This document shows, one piece after another, positions 27,527-35,955 of a stretch of 64,000 bases of DNA (within the stretch, counting starts at the first letter, position 1; each line of letters begins with the position of its first letter). Below the pieces are notes generated by a model that was given only the letters and a program-made list of their open reading frames with translations, was not told the origin of the DNA and searched no databases. Position numbers and translations under genes: made by a program. Origin of the DNA: Christiangramia oceanisediminis (GTDB lineage Bacteria; Bacteroidota; Bacteroidia; Flavobacteriales; Flavobacteriaceae). The stretch lies in contig NZ_JANCNS010000001.1 in NCBI RefSeq assembly GCF_022570735.2, positions 1,302,001 to 1,366,000 of the forward strand, read 5' to 3'.

Positions 27527-28894
27527 ATGAAATTGTTTATGGGATTCGAGGAGTTTGATGTTTTCGTGATAGGTACCGGAACTGCCGGTAAAAGTGTGGC
27601 TAAGGAATGCGTGGCTGAAGGTTTGAAAGTAGCCATTGCCGATAATAGGGAATTTGGAGGAACCTGTGCCAACAGGGGGTGTGATCCTAAAAAAGTCCTG
27701 GTGGGGCTTACCGAGATCCTGGAACGTGCCCGGAAAATGCAGGGAAATGGGATCACCAAAATGCCAGAGTTCAGCTGGAAGGATCTCATGGAATTCAAAA
27801 AGAAATTCACCGATGCCGTTCCCGCTGCTACCGAAAAGGACTTGGAAAAGCTAGGCATCAAAATGTACCACCAGTCCCCTAAATTTTTGGATGAAAATAC
27901 CCTTTCTGTCGAAGGAAAGACGGTAACGGCAAAAAAGATAGTGATCGCTACCGGTCAGAAACCTCTTGAATTGCCTATCCCTGGAAGACATTTTCCAATA
28001 ACAAGTGATGATTTCCTGGAACTGGAGGAATTACCGGAGAGTATGATCTTCATAGGTGCCGGATATATTGGGATGGAATTTTCTCATATAGCAGCAAGAT
28101 GTGGAGTGAAGGTTACCGTCATAGATGGGGAATCCAGGGCGCTGAATAATTTTGATGAAGATATGGTGGAATACCTCAGCCAGGCTTCTGAAGATATCGG
28201 GATCGAATTCATTTTTGATGCTGAAGTGACCGAAATTGAAAAACTTCGGAAGAATTACCGGGTTACAGCCAACCAGAATGGAAAGGAGATTTCCTTAAAT
28301 GCAGGAATGGTCGTGAATTGTGCCGGGAGAGTGCCTGCTATTGATGAACTCGACCTGGAAAAGGCAAATATAGAATTCAATAAAAAGGGGGTTGTGGTGA
28401 ACGATCGCCTGCAGTGTCCAGGTAATTTGGATGTCTACGCCTGTGGTGACGTTTCGGCTAGTGAAGGTTTGCCATTAACACCGCTTTCCTCCCAGGAAGC
28501 ACGCATCGTCGCTGCCAATATCCTGGATAAGGACAGGGCTCAGAAAGTAGATTATCCTCCGCAGCCGTCGGTGGTATTTACACTGCCCAATTTAGCTTCG
28601 GTAGGACTTAATGAAAAACAGGCGCGCGAAAAAGGATATGATTTTACGGTGGAAAAGAAGAATGTCCCGGGATGGTTCAATGCAAAGCGCATCAACGATT
28701 CCTATTACGCCTATAAAACACTGGTGGATAAAGAGACCGGACTCATCCTGGGCGCACACCTGGTAAGTAACGAGGCTTCTGAAATGATCAATATGTTCGT
28801 AATGGCCATGTGCGGTAAACTGGATTGCAGGACTCTTAAGGGAATGATCTTCTCCTATCCCAGCTGGGCCAGCGATATCAAGGCGATGGTCTAA
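27527..28894 (+). CDS. Class I disulfide-oxidoreductase-like flavoprotein lacking the His-Glu acid-base pair
   Basis: The 455-residue protein has an FAD-binding GTGTAGKS (about 16-23), the redox-active disulfide GGTCANRGC (Cys47, Cys52), an NAD(P)-binding GAGYIGMEF near 178 and the second FAD motif VYACGDVS near 303. This groups it with glutathione reductase, mercuric reductase and dihydrolipoyl dehydrogenase. Those enzymes end with HPTxxE carrying a catalytic His-Glu pair; here the C-terminus reads FSYPSWASDI, with Tyr, Ser and Ser/Asp instead. The partner substrate is therefore uncertain. The gene is divergent from mfd and ends at a tandem-repeat tract. A start at the later ATG (27539) is possible. 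Confidence 0.85.
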   Translation: MKLFMGFEEFDVFVIGTGTAGKSVAKECVAEGLKVAIADNREFGGTCANRGCDPKKVLVGLTEILERARKMQGNGITKMPEFSWKDLMEFKKKFTDAVPAATEKDLEKLGIKMYHQSPKFLDENTLSVEGKTVTAKKIVIATGQKPLELPIPGRHFPITSDDFLELEELPESMIFIGAGYIGMEFSHIAARCGVKVTVIDGESRALNNFDEDMVEYLSQASEDIGIEFIFDAEVTEIEKLRKNYRVTANQNGKEISLNAGMVVNCAGRVPAIDELDLEKANIEFNKKGVVVNDRLQCPGNLDVYACGDVSASEGLPLTPLSSQEARIVAANILDKDRAQKVDYPPQPSVVFTLPNLASVGLNEKQAREKGYDFTVEKKNVPGWFNAKRINDSYYAYKTLVDKETGLILGAHLVSNEASEMINMFVMAMCGKLDCRTLKGMIFSYPSWASDIKAMV

Positions 28895-28896
28895 AA

Positions 28897-28970
28897 ATTC
28901 AAGATTCAAGAATCAAGATTCAAGATTCAGGATTCAGGATTCAAAATTTTGGATTCAGGATTCAGGATTC
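28897..28970. repeat. Low-complexity tandem repeat of attcaag/attcagg words
   Basis: About ten heptamer-like units (attcaag, attcagg, with aatcaag and attttgg variants) fill the space between two convergent genes. The last units encode the final residues and stop of the minus-strand TspO-like gene (28962). Length variation by slippage is expected in such tracts. The words resemble the ends of the four-helix-bundle cassette at 45885. Confidence 0.8.
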
Positions 28971-29756
28971 CGAATTGAGCATTTTGGAGATGGGGTTGGT
29001 TTTCCTGTTCAGGAAGCCGTGATAAGCCACATTTAAAAAAAGCAGGACCGCACCGGCAATAGCCGTATTGGCAATAAGATCTTCGTTTCCGTTATGTCTT
29101 ACATAGATAGCGATGAGTGCCCAGATGCCCACTGCAGCGAATTCCCTCATATTTCTTAACCAGATCATCAAAAGATTGATTATCACCGCGACTCCTATCA
29201 TGATGACGGTCCATTCAACTTCAGAAAAGAGAGCTCTGTCCCAGCCAACCATGGCAAGATATGAAGCCATGTTGGCTATGGAGGCCACCGCGATCCAGCC
29301 CGAATACAGGCAAATAGGCCACCAGTAGAAGGCGATCACCTTAATTGGGGCATCCCAGCGTTCCATATTATTGTTGATCACGATCTTGAGCAATTTGGCG
29401 AGGATCAAAAACATGATAATGACCGAAATCGCTACATATTCATAAAGCCAGGCCACCAGCCAGAGGCAGGTTCCCACATTGGCTATTATAAACCAGCCGG
29501 AAGTGTCTTTTATAAAATCGGTATGTTTTCCATTCGTATAAGCCTGGTAAACCATAAAAGTTGCGAATGCCAGCAGTGATAGATAAATGAGCCCCCAGAT
29601 CGAAAACGCGTATCCGGCTGGAGTAAAAAGATTGGCGTACTTGTCACTAATTTCGCCTACTGTGTTTCCATTGAAGATTCCGCTTTGAGCGAAATAGTTG
29701 AAAATGATGGCCAGGACGACCGATAGCAGGTTAAAAATCGCAAGCCTTTTAAGCAT
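28962..29756 (-). CDS. Tryptophan-rich TspO/MBR-like membrane protein
   Basis: This 264-residue protein has about seven hydrophobic helices and many Trp residues. FTPAGYAFSIWGLIYL near 45-60 matches the core of TspO/MBR-type proteins, and YWWPICLYSGWIAVASIAN near 145 resembles the conserved Trp-rich helix. TspO proteins are about 160 residues with five helices, so this is a longer relative found in many Bacteroidota. The ligand (porphyrin or other) is unknown. It starts 11 nt after pdeM, so it is in the same minus-strand operon. Its last codons lie in the attcagg repeat tract. Confidence 0.75.
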   Translation of the reverse strand: MLKRLAIFNLLSVVLAIIFNYFAQSGIFNGNTVGEISDKYANLFTPAGYAFSIWGLIYLSLLAFATFMVYQAYTNGKHTDFIKDTSGWFIIANVGTCLWLVAWLYEYVAISVIIMFLILAKLLKIVINNNMERWDAPIKVIAFYWWPICLYSGWIAVASIANMASYLAMVGWDRALFSEVEWTVIMIGVAVIINLLMIWLRNMREFAAVGIWALIAIYVRHNGNEDLIANTAIAGAVLLFLNVAYHGFLNRKTNPISKMLNSES

Positions 29757-29767
29757 AACATGGTTTT

Positions 29768-30403
29768 TTAGTTCACTAAAATTACCTCTTTTCCTGTGAT
29801 CGCGAAAACCTGCTCCTTTTCACCCGGATCCAGGAAGTAATTTCCGGTAAACTCTCCAAATGCTGGGAGGATTAGTTGGTCTTCTGATAGGAAAAAACAG
29901 GATAATTTGAGCAATTGCTTTCCGGGGCCCTTCATTTTATAGCCGGGATGTATATGGCCGCAAATATTGAAGTCCTGTATTTCGCCCTGAGGATGGTGAG
30001 TTAACAGGAATTCGCCGGCTTTTACCTGCTCATGGACCGAAATTCCCAAATCCTCATATAAAAGCGGGGAAATAATATCATGATTTCCGGCAATTAAGTG
30101 AATCTGGTTATTAATGCCATTCACCCAATTGCTGAAAAGGTCCCATTCCATATTTATGGAGCTATGAAACAGGTCGCCCAGGAAAACCACATGTTCCGGA
30201 TCGAACTCCTTGAGCAAAAGATCCATTTTATTAAAATTGATCTTGATCGCCTCCACGGGAACCGCACTACCATGTTTCCTGAAATGTGAAACCTTTCCCA
30301 GGTGTACATCTGCGATAAGCAAAACTTCCTGTTCTACCCAGTATGCTGCGCCAGTTGGGTGAAGCACAAAATGCTCACCCTTGATCTTAATTGTGAAACT
30401 CAT
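29768..30403 (-). CDS. pdeM: Ligase-associated DNA-damage-response endonuclease PdeM (metallophosphoesterase)
   Basis: This 211-residue calcineurin-like phosphoesterase carries all metal-binding blocks: LIADVHLGKVSHFRKHG (about 29), VFLGDLFHS (about 73), LIAGNHD (about 103), LLTHHPQG and NICGHIHPGYK (about 145). That layout matches PdeM, which in Proteobacteria and Bacteroidota is usually encoded beside an Lhr-type DEXH helicase and an ATP-dependent ligase. Neither is present in this window. Instead it sits 1 nt after the restored stop of the aminotransferase gene and before a TspO-like gene. Function as a DNA-repair nuclease is inferred from the family. Confidence 0.82.
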   Translation of the reverse strand: MSFTIKIKGEHFVLHPTGAAYWVEQEVLLIADVHLGKVSHFRKHGSAVPVEAIKINFNKMDLLLKEFDPEHVVFLGDLFHSSINMEWDLFSNWVNGINNQIHLIAGNHDIISPLLYEDLGISVHEQVKAGEFLLTHHPQGEIQDFNICGHIHPGYKMKGPGKQLLKLSCFFLSEDQLILPAFGEFTGNYFLDPGEKEQVFAITGKEVILVN

Positions 30404-30404
30404 C

Positions 30405-31558
30405 TTATAGTTTACAAATGATTTCGGCCGCTCGCTCTAAAGTTTCATCGGTCTTGGCGAAACAGAACCTTAGTTGTTTATGATCTTTTTTATCGATGTT
30501 GAAAACTGAAACCGGGATGGAGGTCAGCTTATGTTCTTTTACCAGTCTTTCGGCAAAGTCAACATCACTTTCATCAGAAATGTTTGAATAATTCAGAAGC
30601 TGAAAATAGGTTCCGGAAGAGGCTGTGAACCTAAACCGGGAATCTTTGATCAGTTTCAGGAAGTAATCTCTTTTTTCTGATAAAAGGAATTCAACCTGAG
30701 GTAATGGGTAGGGTCTTTTAAATATTCAGAATAAGCTTTCTGCATGGGGTGATTCACTGAAAATACGGTGAGTTCATGTATTTTCCTAATCTCCCGCATC
30801 AATTCTTCGGGGGCTGCGCAATAACCGGTTTTCCATCCGGTATTATGGAAGGTCTTTCCAAAGGAAGCGCAAACAATGGCTCTTTTTGAAAGGTTCTTAA
30901 ATCTTGATGCGCTGTGATGCTCAAGATCATCAAAGATCAAATGCTCATATACTTCATCGCTTAGAAGAATGATCTCAGTATCCTTTAAGATCGATTCCAA
31001 TTCGGTCATGTCTTCTTTGCTAAGAACAGTGCCTGTTGGATTATGGGGCGTATTGATGATGATCATCCTGGTTCGTGAAGAAATGGAGTTTCTTACTTCC
31101 TGCCAGTCAACCTTGTATTCTTCTCCTTTTAGCTGGATAAGAACAGGTTTACCACCATTCAGTCTTATACAGGGTTCATAACTGTCGTATGCAGGTTTGA
31201 GGACGATGACTTCATCTCCTTCAGTAACAAATGCCGAGATGGCATCAAAAAGTGCCTCGGTAGCTCCCGAGGTAATCGTGATTTCGGTTTCTGGATCATA
31301 TTTTTTGCCGTATAAAGATTCGATCTTCGTGGCAATTTCCCGCCGTAGATCCAGTACGCCGGCGTCGGGAGGATATTGGTTGTAGCCATCCCGCATGGCT
31401 TTAGATACCAGTTCTTTTAGTTCCTGGTCGGTTTCGAAATTCGGAAATCCCTGGGAGAGATTAATGGCTTTATATTTCTTAGCCATCTGGCTCATCACAG
31501 AAAAAATGCTGGGGCTAGTATTAGGTAACTTTGAAAAAGATACACTTAGGTCCGGCAT
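30405..31558 (-). pseudogene. PLP-dependent aminotransferase (methionine/kynurenine type) with a frame break
   Basis: Fold-type I aminotransferase of the YbdL/kynurenine aminotransferase group. The first 300 residues are intact: NLSQGFPNFET, TSGATEALFDAI, NTPHNPTG, SDEVYEHL and the PLP-lysine segment SFGKTFHNTGWKTGY (Lys235). In the given sequence translation stops at 30656. A -1 shift at a run of six A (six T on the plus strand, 30671-30676) restores about 85 more coherent residues (DYFLKLIKDSRFRF, SGTYFQLLNYS, LRFCFAKTDETLERA) to a TAA at 30405. The repaired length is about 384, normal for the family, and pdeM then starts 1 nt later. The cause may be a true mutation, programmed frameshifting or a homopolymer sequencing error. 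Confidence 0.85.
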
Positions 31559-31590
31559 GTTGGTTAATTTTCATTGAAATTGCATAAAAA

Positions 31591-31614
31591 AACCCGGACT
31601 TCAAAGCCCGGGTT
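31591..31614 (-). terminator. Terminator of the sdhCAB operon
   Basis: aacccgg/ccgggtt stem. Read on the minus strand it is followed by seven T. It lies 28 bp after the sdhB stop and immediately before the aminotransferase gene. Confidence 0.8.
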
Positions 31615-31641
31615 GTTTCTATTTCATTAAACAAAAGTTAA

Positions 31642-32385
31642 TTACTTCACGCTTGCTTTTAAATATTCGCGGTTCATCCTTGCGATATTCTCTAACGAGA
31701 TGCCTTTCGGGCACTCGATTTCACAGGCTCCGGTGTTGGTACAGTTACCAAAACCTTCCTTGTCCATTTGCTCTACCATTTGTAAGACCCTACGATCTGC
31801 CTCGACTTCACCCTGAGGAAGCAGCGAGAACTGGCTTACCTTGGCAGAAGTGAATAGCATGGCGCTGGCATTTTTACATGCCGCAACACAGGCTCCACAA
31901 CCAATACAGGTAGCCGCATAGAAAGACATATCGGCGTTTTCCTTTTCAATAGGAATGGAATTCGCATCCTGGGTGTTTCCAGAAGTGTTAACTGAAATAT
32001 ATCCACCCGCCTGCTGGATCCGGTCAAACGAACTTCGGTCTACAACCAGGTCTTTAATAATTGGAAATGCCTTGGCACGGAATGGTTCAATCACGATAGT
32101 ATCACCGTCTTTGAATCGTCTCATGTGCAGCTGGCAGGTTGTTACCCCGCGGTCAGGACCGTGTGGCTCACCATTGATCTGAAGGTTACAGGATCCGCAA
32201 ATCCCCTCACGACAGTCATGATCAAAAGCTACAGGCTCATCTCCCTTATCTATAAGTTGTTCGTTAAGAACATCCATCATTTCAAGGAAAGACATATCTG
32301 GGGAAATATCAGAAACCTGGTAGGTTACAACTTTTCCCTTGGTGTTAGCGTTCTTTTGACGCCATATTTTAAGTGTAAGGTTCAT
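31642..32385 (-). CDS. sdhB: Succinate dehydrogenase/fumarate reductase iron-sulfur subunit
   Basis: This subunit passes electrons from the flavoprotein to the membrane anchor. The 247-residue protein shows the 2Fe-2S cluster cysteines in [15 protein letters not shown] (about 59-73) with a later Cys in VTTCQLH, and the ferredoxin-type cysteines [13 protein letters not shown] (about 152-164) and [15 protein letters not shown] (about 212-226). It is the last gene of the sdhCAB operon. The space between sdhA and sdhB is filled by an AT-rich inverted repeat. The -12/+ spacing cysteine pattern is that of the Bacteroidota/epsilon-type enzyme rather than the E. coli type. Confidence 0.95.
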   Translation of the reverse strand: MNLTLKIWRQKNANTKGKVVTYQVSDISPDMSFLEMMDVLNEQLIDKGDEPVAFDHDCREGICGSCNLQINGEPHGPDRGVTTCQLHMRRFKDGDTIVIEPFRAKAFPIIKDLVVDRSSFDRIQQAGGYISVNTSGNTQDANSIPIEKENADMSFYAATCIGCGACVAACKNASAMLFTSAKVSQFSLLPQGEVEADRRVLQMVEQMDKEGFGNCTNTGACEIECPKGISLENIARMNREYLKASVK

Positions 32386-32391
32386 ATCTTC

Positions 32392-32456
32392 AATTTGAAA
32401 ATATGAAAATTTGAAAATGAATCAATTCGATTGAACAATTTTCAAATTCTCAAATT
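32392..32456. repeat. AT-rich inverted repeat inside the sdh operon (possible ORF-less relative of the four-helix-bundle cassettes)
   Basis: The left arm (32392-32418; units aatttgaaa, atatgaaa, atttgaaaat) mirrors the right arm aattttcaaattctcaaatt (32437-32456), about 17 of 20 positions pairing, around a smaller tcaat/attga hairpin. It occupies the whole sdhA-sdhB junction and overlaps the sdhA stop. It could act as an mRNA hairpin between cistrons or be an insertion remnant. Confidence 0.7.
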
Positions 32457-34458
32457 ATTTATAGCTCCTTGTTTTTACTTCTATATTCTCATAGTTGAGT
32501 TCTTCTTTATGCAGGATAGCTTCTGAAGGATTACCGGTGTATTCCCACGCCGCTACGTACATAAAGTTCTCGTCATCACGAAGGGCTTCCCCTTCTTCTG
32601 TCTGGTATTCTTCCCTGAAGTGACCTCCGCAGGATTCATTTCTGTGCAAGGCATCCTTAGCGAAAAGTTCACCCAGTTCAAGGAAATCGGCTACACGTCC
32701 TGCTTTTTCAAGTTCAGCGTTCATTTCGTTAACCGATCCAGGTACGCGTACTTCTTTCCAGAATTGTTCTCTTAGTTCTTTTATTTCAGCAATAGCTTCA
32801 TTAAGACCCTGCTCATTTCTGGCCATTCCAACCTTGTTCCACATGATCTTTCCAAGTAATTTATGGAAGTGATCTACAGATTTAGTTCCTTTATTATTGA
32901 CCAGTTTTTCAAGTCTTTCACGAACTTCGGTCTCGGCAGCCTCGAATTCAGGTGTATCGGTCGAGATTGCACCGGTCCTGATATCATCGGCCAGGTAATT
33001 TCCAATAGTATAAGGTAATACAAAGTAACCATCAGCCAGACCCTGCATTAAAGCTGAGGCTCCAAGCCTGTTGGCTCCGTGATCTGAGAAGTTCGCCTCT
33101 CCTATCGCGTAACATCCTGGAATGGTGGTTTGAAGGTTGTAATCTACCCAAACACCACCCATCGTGTAGTGAACCGCCGGATAGATCATCATTGGAGTTT
33201 CGTATGGGTTCTGATCCACGATCTTTTCGTACATCTGGAACAGGTTACCATATTTGGCCTCAACAACCTCTTTACCTAGTTCCTTTATTTTAGCGTCTGA
33301 AGGATTGTCTATTTTTCTTGTGGTCGCCTCTTCTTTACCATATCTCATGATGGCAGAGCTGAAGTCCAGATAAACAGCTTCTCCTGTTTTATTTACTCCA
33401 AAACCGGCATCACAACGCTCTTTGGCTGCTCTGGAAGCCACATCACGTGGAACCAGGTTACCAAAAGCCGGATACCTTCTTTCCAGGTAGTAATCTCTTT
33501 CTTCTTCTGAAAGTTCGGTTGGTTTTTTCTTTCCTTGCCTGATCGCCTCGGCGTCTTCCTTCTTCTTCGGAACCCAGATCCTACCGTCGTTACGAAGAGA
33601 TTCAGACATCAGCGTTAGCTTGGACTGGTGATCTCCCGAAACTGGAATACAGGTTGGGTGGATCTGTGTAAAGCAAGGATTAGCGAAATAAGCTCCTTTC
33701 TTATGAATTTTCCAGCTGGCAGTTACGTTGCTTCCCATGGCGTTGGTAGAAAGGAAGAATACGTTTCCATAACCTCCTGAAGCCACTACCACCGCGTGTG
33801 CTGAATGTCTTTCCAGTTCACCGGTTACCAGGTTTCTTGCAATTATTCCACGAGCCTTTCCATCAACTTTCACAATGTCCAGCATCTCATGCCTGTTGAA
33901 GGCCTGTATCTTTCCACGGTTGATCTGGCGGTTCATTGCCGAATAGGCTCCCAGCAATAACTGTTGCCCTGTTTGTCCCTTGGCATAGAAAGTTCTGGAA
34001 ACCAAAACCCCACCAAATGAACGGTTATCTAAAAGACCTCCGTATTCACGAGCGAAAGGAACTCCCTGCGCTACACATTGGTCGATAATATTACCTGAAA
34101 CTTCGGCAAGCCGGTAAACGTTCTCTTCTCTGGAACGGTAGTCCCCTCCTTTGATAGTATCGTAGAAAAGTCGGTAGATGGAATCTCCATCTCCCTGGTA
34201 GTTCTTGGCTGCATTGATCCCTCCCTGAGCAGCGATCGAGTGCGCTCTTCTTGGAGAATCCTGGTAGCAGAATGTTTTTACGTTGTAACCCAGTTCAGCA
34301 AGGGTTGCCGCGGCACTTCCTCCCGCCAGTCCGGTTCCAACAACGATCACGTCAATATTACGCTTGTTGGCCGGATTCACAAGGTTTATTTCGTTCTTAT
34401 GATTGGTCCACTTTTCTGCCAATGGGCCTTTAGGTGTGTTCGATTGAAATGTTCCCAT
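32455..34458 (-). CDS. sdhA: Succinate dehydrogenase/fumarate reductase flavoprotein subunit
   Basis: This subunit oxidises succinate to fumarate in the TCA cycle. The 667-residue protein has the FAD-binding [18 protein letters not shown] (about 42-59), the covalent-FAD His segment [15 protein letters not shown] (about 71-85), the active-site HPTCIP and the conserved [18 protein letters not shown]. The length fits the longer non-E. coli type found in Bacteroidota, which partners a single large cytochrome b subunit. sdhC ends 3 nt upstream. The stop codon falls inside the inverted repeat separating it from sdhB. Confidence 0.96.
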   Translation of the reverse strand: MGTFQSNTPKGPLAEKWTNHKNEINLVNPANKRNIDVIVVGTGLAGGSAAATLAELGYNVKTFCYQDSPRRAHSIAAQGGINAAKNYQGDGDSIYRLFYDTIKGGDYRSREENVYRLAEVSGNIIDQCVAQGVPFAREYGGLLDNRSFGGVLVSRTFYAKGQTGQQLLLGAYSAMNRQINRGKIQAFNRHEMLDIVKVDGKARGIIARNLVTGELERHSAHAVVVASGGYGNVFFLSTNAMGSNVTASWKIHKKGAYFANPCFTQIHPTCIPVSGDHQSKLTLMSESLRNDGRIWVPKKKEDAEAIRQGKKKPTELSEEERDYYLERRYPAFGNLVPRDVASRAAKERCDAGFGVNKTGEAVYLDFSSAIMRYGKEEATTRKIDNPSDAKIKELGKEVVEAKYGNLFQMYEKIVDQNPYETPMMIYPAVHYTMGGVWVDYNLQTTIPGCYAIGEANFSDHGANRLGASALMQGLADGYFVLPYTIGNYLADDIRTGAISTDTPEFEAAETEVRERLEKLVNNKGTKSVDHFHKLLGKIMWNKVGMARNEQGLNEAIAEIKELREQFWKEVRVPGSVNEMNAELEKAGRVADFLELGELFAKDALHRNESCGGHFREEYQTEEGEALRDDENFMYVAAWEYTGNPSEAILHKEELNYENIEVKTRSYK

Positions 34459-34461
34459 AGC

Positions 34462-35178
34462 TTAAATTTTTTCTAGTACAAAGTGAATATAAAAAGGTAT
34501 TACGGCGAAAGCCAGCGGAACGAGGACTGCAAAAGCATATCCAAACTTCCTGATAAACCCGTTGTACTTCGGGTGATTCACTCCAAGTGACTGGAAACCG
34601 CTAGAAAAACCGTGAGACAGGTGGAAACCAATTGCCAGCATTGCAAAGGCGTAAGCAATTGCCCAGATCAAACCGTACTGCGCATCCTGAAAGGTTTTTA
34701 TTGTAAGCGTGTAAAGATCCTTTACTTCTTCACCATTAGCCGTTGTATATACGGTATCATCCAAACCTCCAAATTTCATCTCGCCCCAGAACATGCTCAT
34801 ATGCACTACTATGAATGCAAGTATGATAGTTCCAAGAATCCCCATGTTTCTTGAAGACCACATTGTATTTGTGGAAGGCTTGAAGCTAACATAGGATTGA
34901 GGTCTTGCCTTTCTATTGTGAATAGTTAGTAATAGGCCGTCTATCGCATGAAAAAGGATACTGAAATAAGTTAAATATGAAAGTACCTTCACAGCGGGAT
35001 TGGTGGTCATGAACAAAGCATATTCATTAAACTGGTCCCGAGCTCCTTCACTAACTGGTATTAGAAGCTGAAGATTTCCAAAAAGATGTCCTACTAAAAA
35101 CAGGCACAGAAAAAGGCCGGTGAAAGCCATCCAGTATTTTTTTGCCAGTGATGACTTTAAAAGCGCAGATTTCGCCAT
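34462..35178 (-). CDS. sdhC: Succinate dehydrogenase cytochrome b subunit
   Basis: This membrane anchor (238 residues) has five predicted helices, as in the di-haem cytochrome b of Wolinella-type fumarate reductase. Candidate axial His residues lie in FLVGHLFGN (about 30), FSILFHAIDG (about 78), FIVVHMSMFWG (about 124) and IGFHLSHGF (about 180). One large subunit replaces the SdhC/SdhD pair of E. coli. It heads the sdhCAB operon behind a strong-looking promoter. The ATG at 35178 follows a 32-nt predicted leader. Confidence 0.92.
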   Translation of the reverse strand: MAKSALLKSSLAKKYWMAFTGLFLCLFLVGHLFGNLQLLIPVSEGARDQFNEYALFMTTNPAVKVLSYLTYFSILFHAIDGLLLTIHNRKARPQSYVSFKPSTNTMWSSRNMGILGTIILAFIVVHMSMFWGEMKFGGLDDTVYTTANGEEVKDLYTLTIKTFQDAQYGLIWAIAYAFAMLAIGFHLSHGFSSGFQSLGVNHPKYNGFIRKFGYAFAVLVPLAFAVIPFYIHFVLEKI

Positions 35179-35209
35179 AAATTGTATGAATTATTAAGGT
35201 AAAGCGGAG

Positions 35210-35240
35210 CAAAAATACACTTCATTCTTTTTTTTAACAA
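35210..35240 (-). promoter_or_regulatory. Promoter of the sdhCAB operon
   Basis: On the minus strand: TTG (35240-35238), 20-nt spacer, TATTTTTG (35217-35210), an exact TAnnTTTG. The sdhC ATG lies 31 nt beyond the box. The rest of the 253-bp gap to 35431 shows no ORF or other clear structure. Confidence 0.65.
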
Positions 35241-35431
35241 ACTTTGACTGCCTTTTTAAGGTCAATTTAGAACTAGTTTAAAGTACTTTAAGTCTTGTTG
35301 ATTCTTTTGAATTCGAGAGGCTTGTAGAATTATATGTTTTTAGCCGATAATTCGGGGCTAACCGGTTTTTGGCAAAAGCTTAACTGCACTTAAAATGCCA
35401 ATTTTGTAATTTTCAATTTCAGCATGGAGCT

Positions 35432-35941
35432 ATGAAAAAGAGAATTAACGAGCTCATAAGGTTGCTTTCAGAAACCTTTGAGGGGGAACCCTGGTATGGC
35501 CAGTCGGTTATGAGAAAGCTGGAGAATGTTCCCTATAAAATTGGATATAAGACCTGTGTGCCTGATTCTCATAGTGTCGCGGAGATCCTGGGTCACCTTA
35601 TTGCCTGGAAGAATTATGTGGCCAGAAAATTAAATAAGGATGAGAATTGTCAAATTGTCATAGATTCGAACCAGGATTGGCCGAGTATCGAGATAAAATC
35701 CCGGGATGAATGGGAGAACCTTAAAAGGGAACTGGTCGCTGCCCAAAGTGAGATCTATAACTTTCTCGATAAGATAGAAAATGATAATTTTCTTGATGAG
35801 AAGGTAAAAGGTAAAAATTATACGTACGAATATCTTTTAAGAGGTGTAATCCATCATGATATTTACCACCTCGGTCAAATAGGTCTTATTGAAAGCCAAT
35901 TAAAACGAAAGGAACAGGAATCCGGTGTTTTTAAAGCTTAA
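35432..35941 (+). CDS. DinB-superfamily putative metalloprotein
   Basis: This 169-residue four-helix protein has the three-His layout of DinB/YfiT-like enzymes: His in DSHSVAEILGHLIAW (about 48-58) and HHDIYHLGQIGLI (about 146-158). Superfamily members bind a metal ion and include thiol-dependent S-transferases, but most are uncharacterised. Its stop is 14 nt before cbpA, so the three genes could be one transcription unit. No signal peptide is present, so it is cytoplasmic. The substrate is unknown. Confidence 0.82.
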   Translation: MKKRINELIRLLSETFEGEPWYGQSVMRKLENVPYKIGYKTCVPDSHSVAEILGHLIAWKNYVARKLNKDENCQIVIDSNQDWPSIEIKSRDEWENLKRELVAAQSEIYNFLDKIENDNFLDEKVKGKNYTYEYLLRGVIHHDIYHLGQIGLIESQLKRKEQESGVFKA

Positions 35942-35955
35942 AATAGTTCAGTTAG

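Noticed and set aside
28897-28970. CRISPR array
   Set aside because: Units are 7 bp with no spacers and no cas genes; it is a simple tandem repeat.
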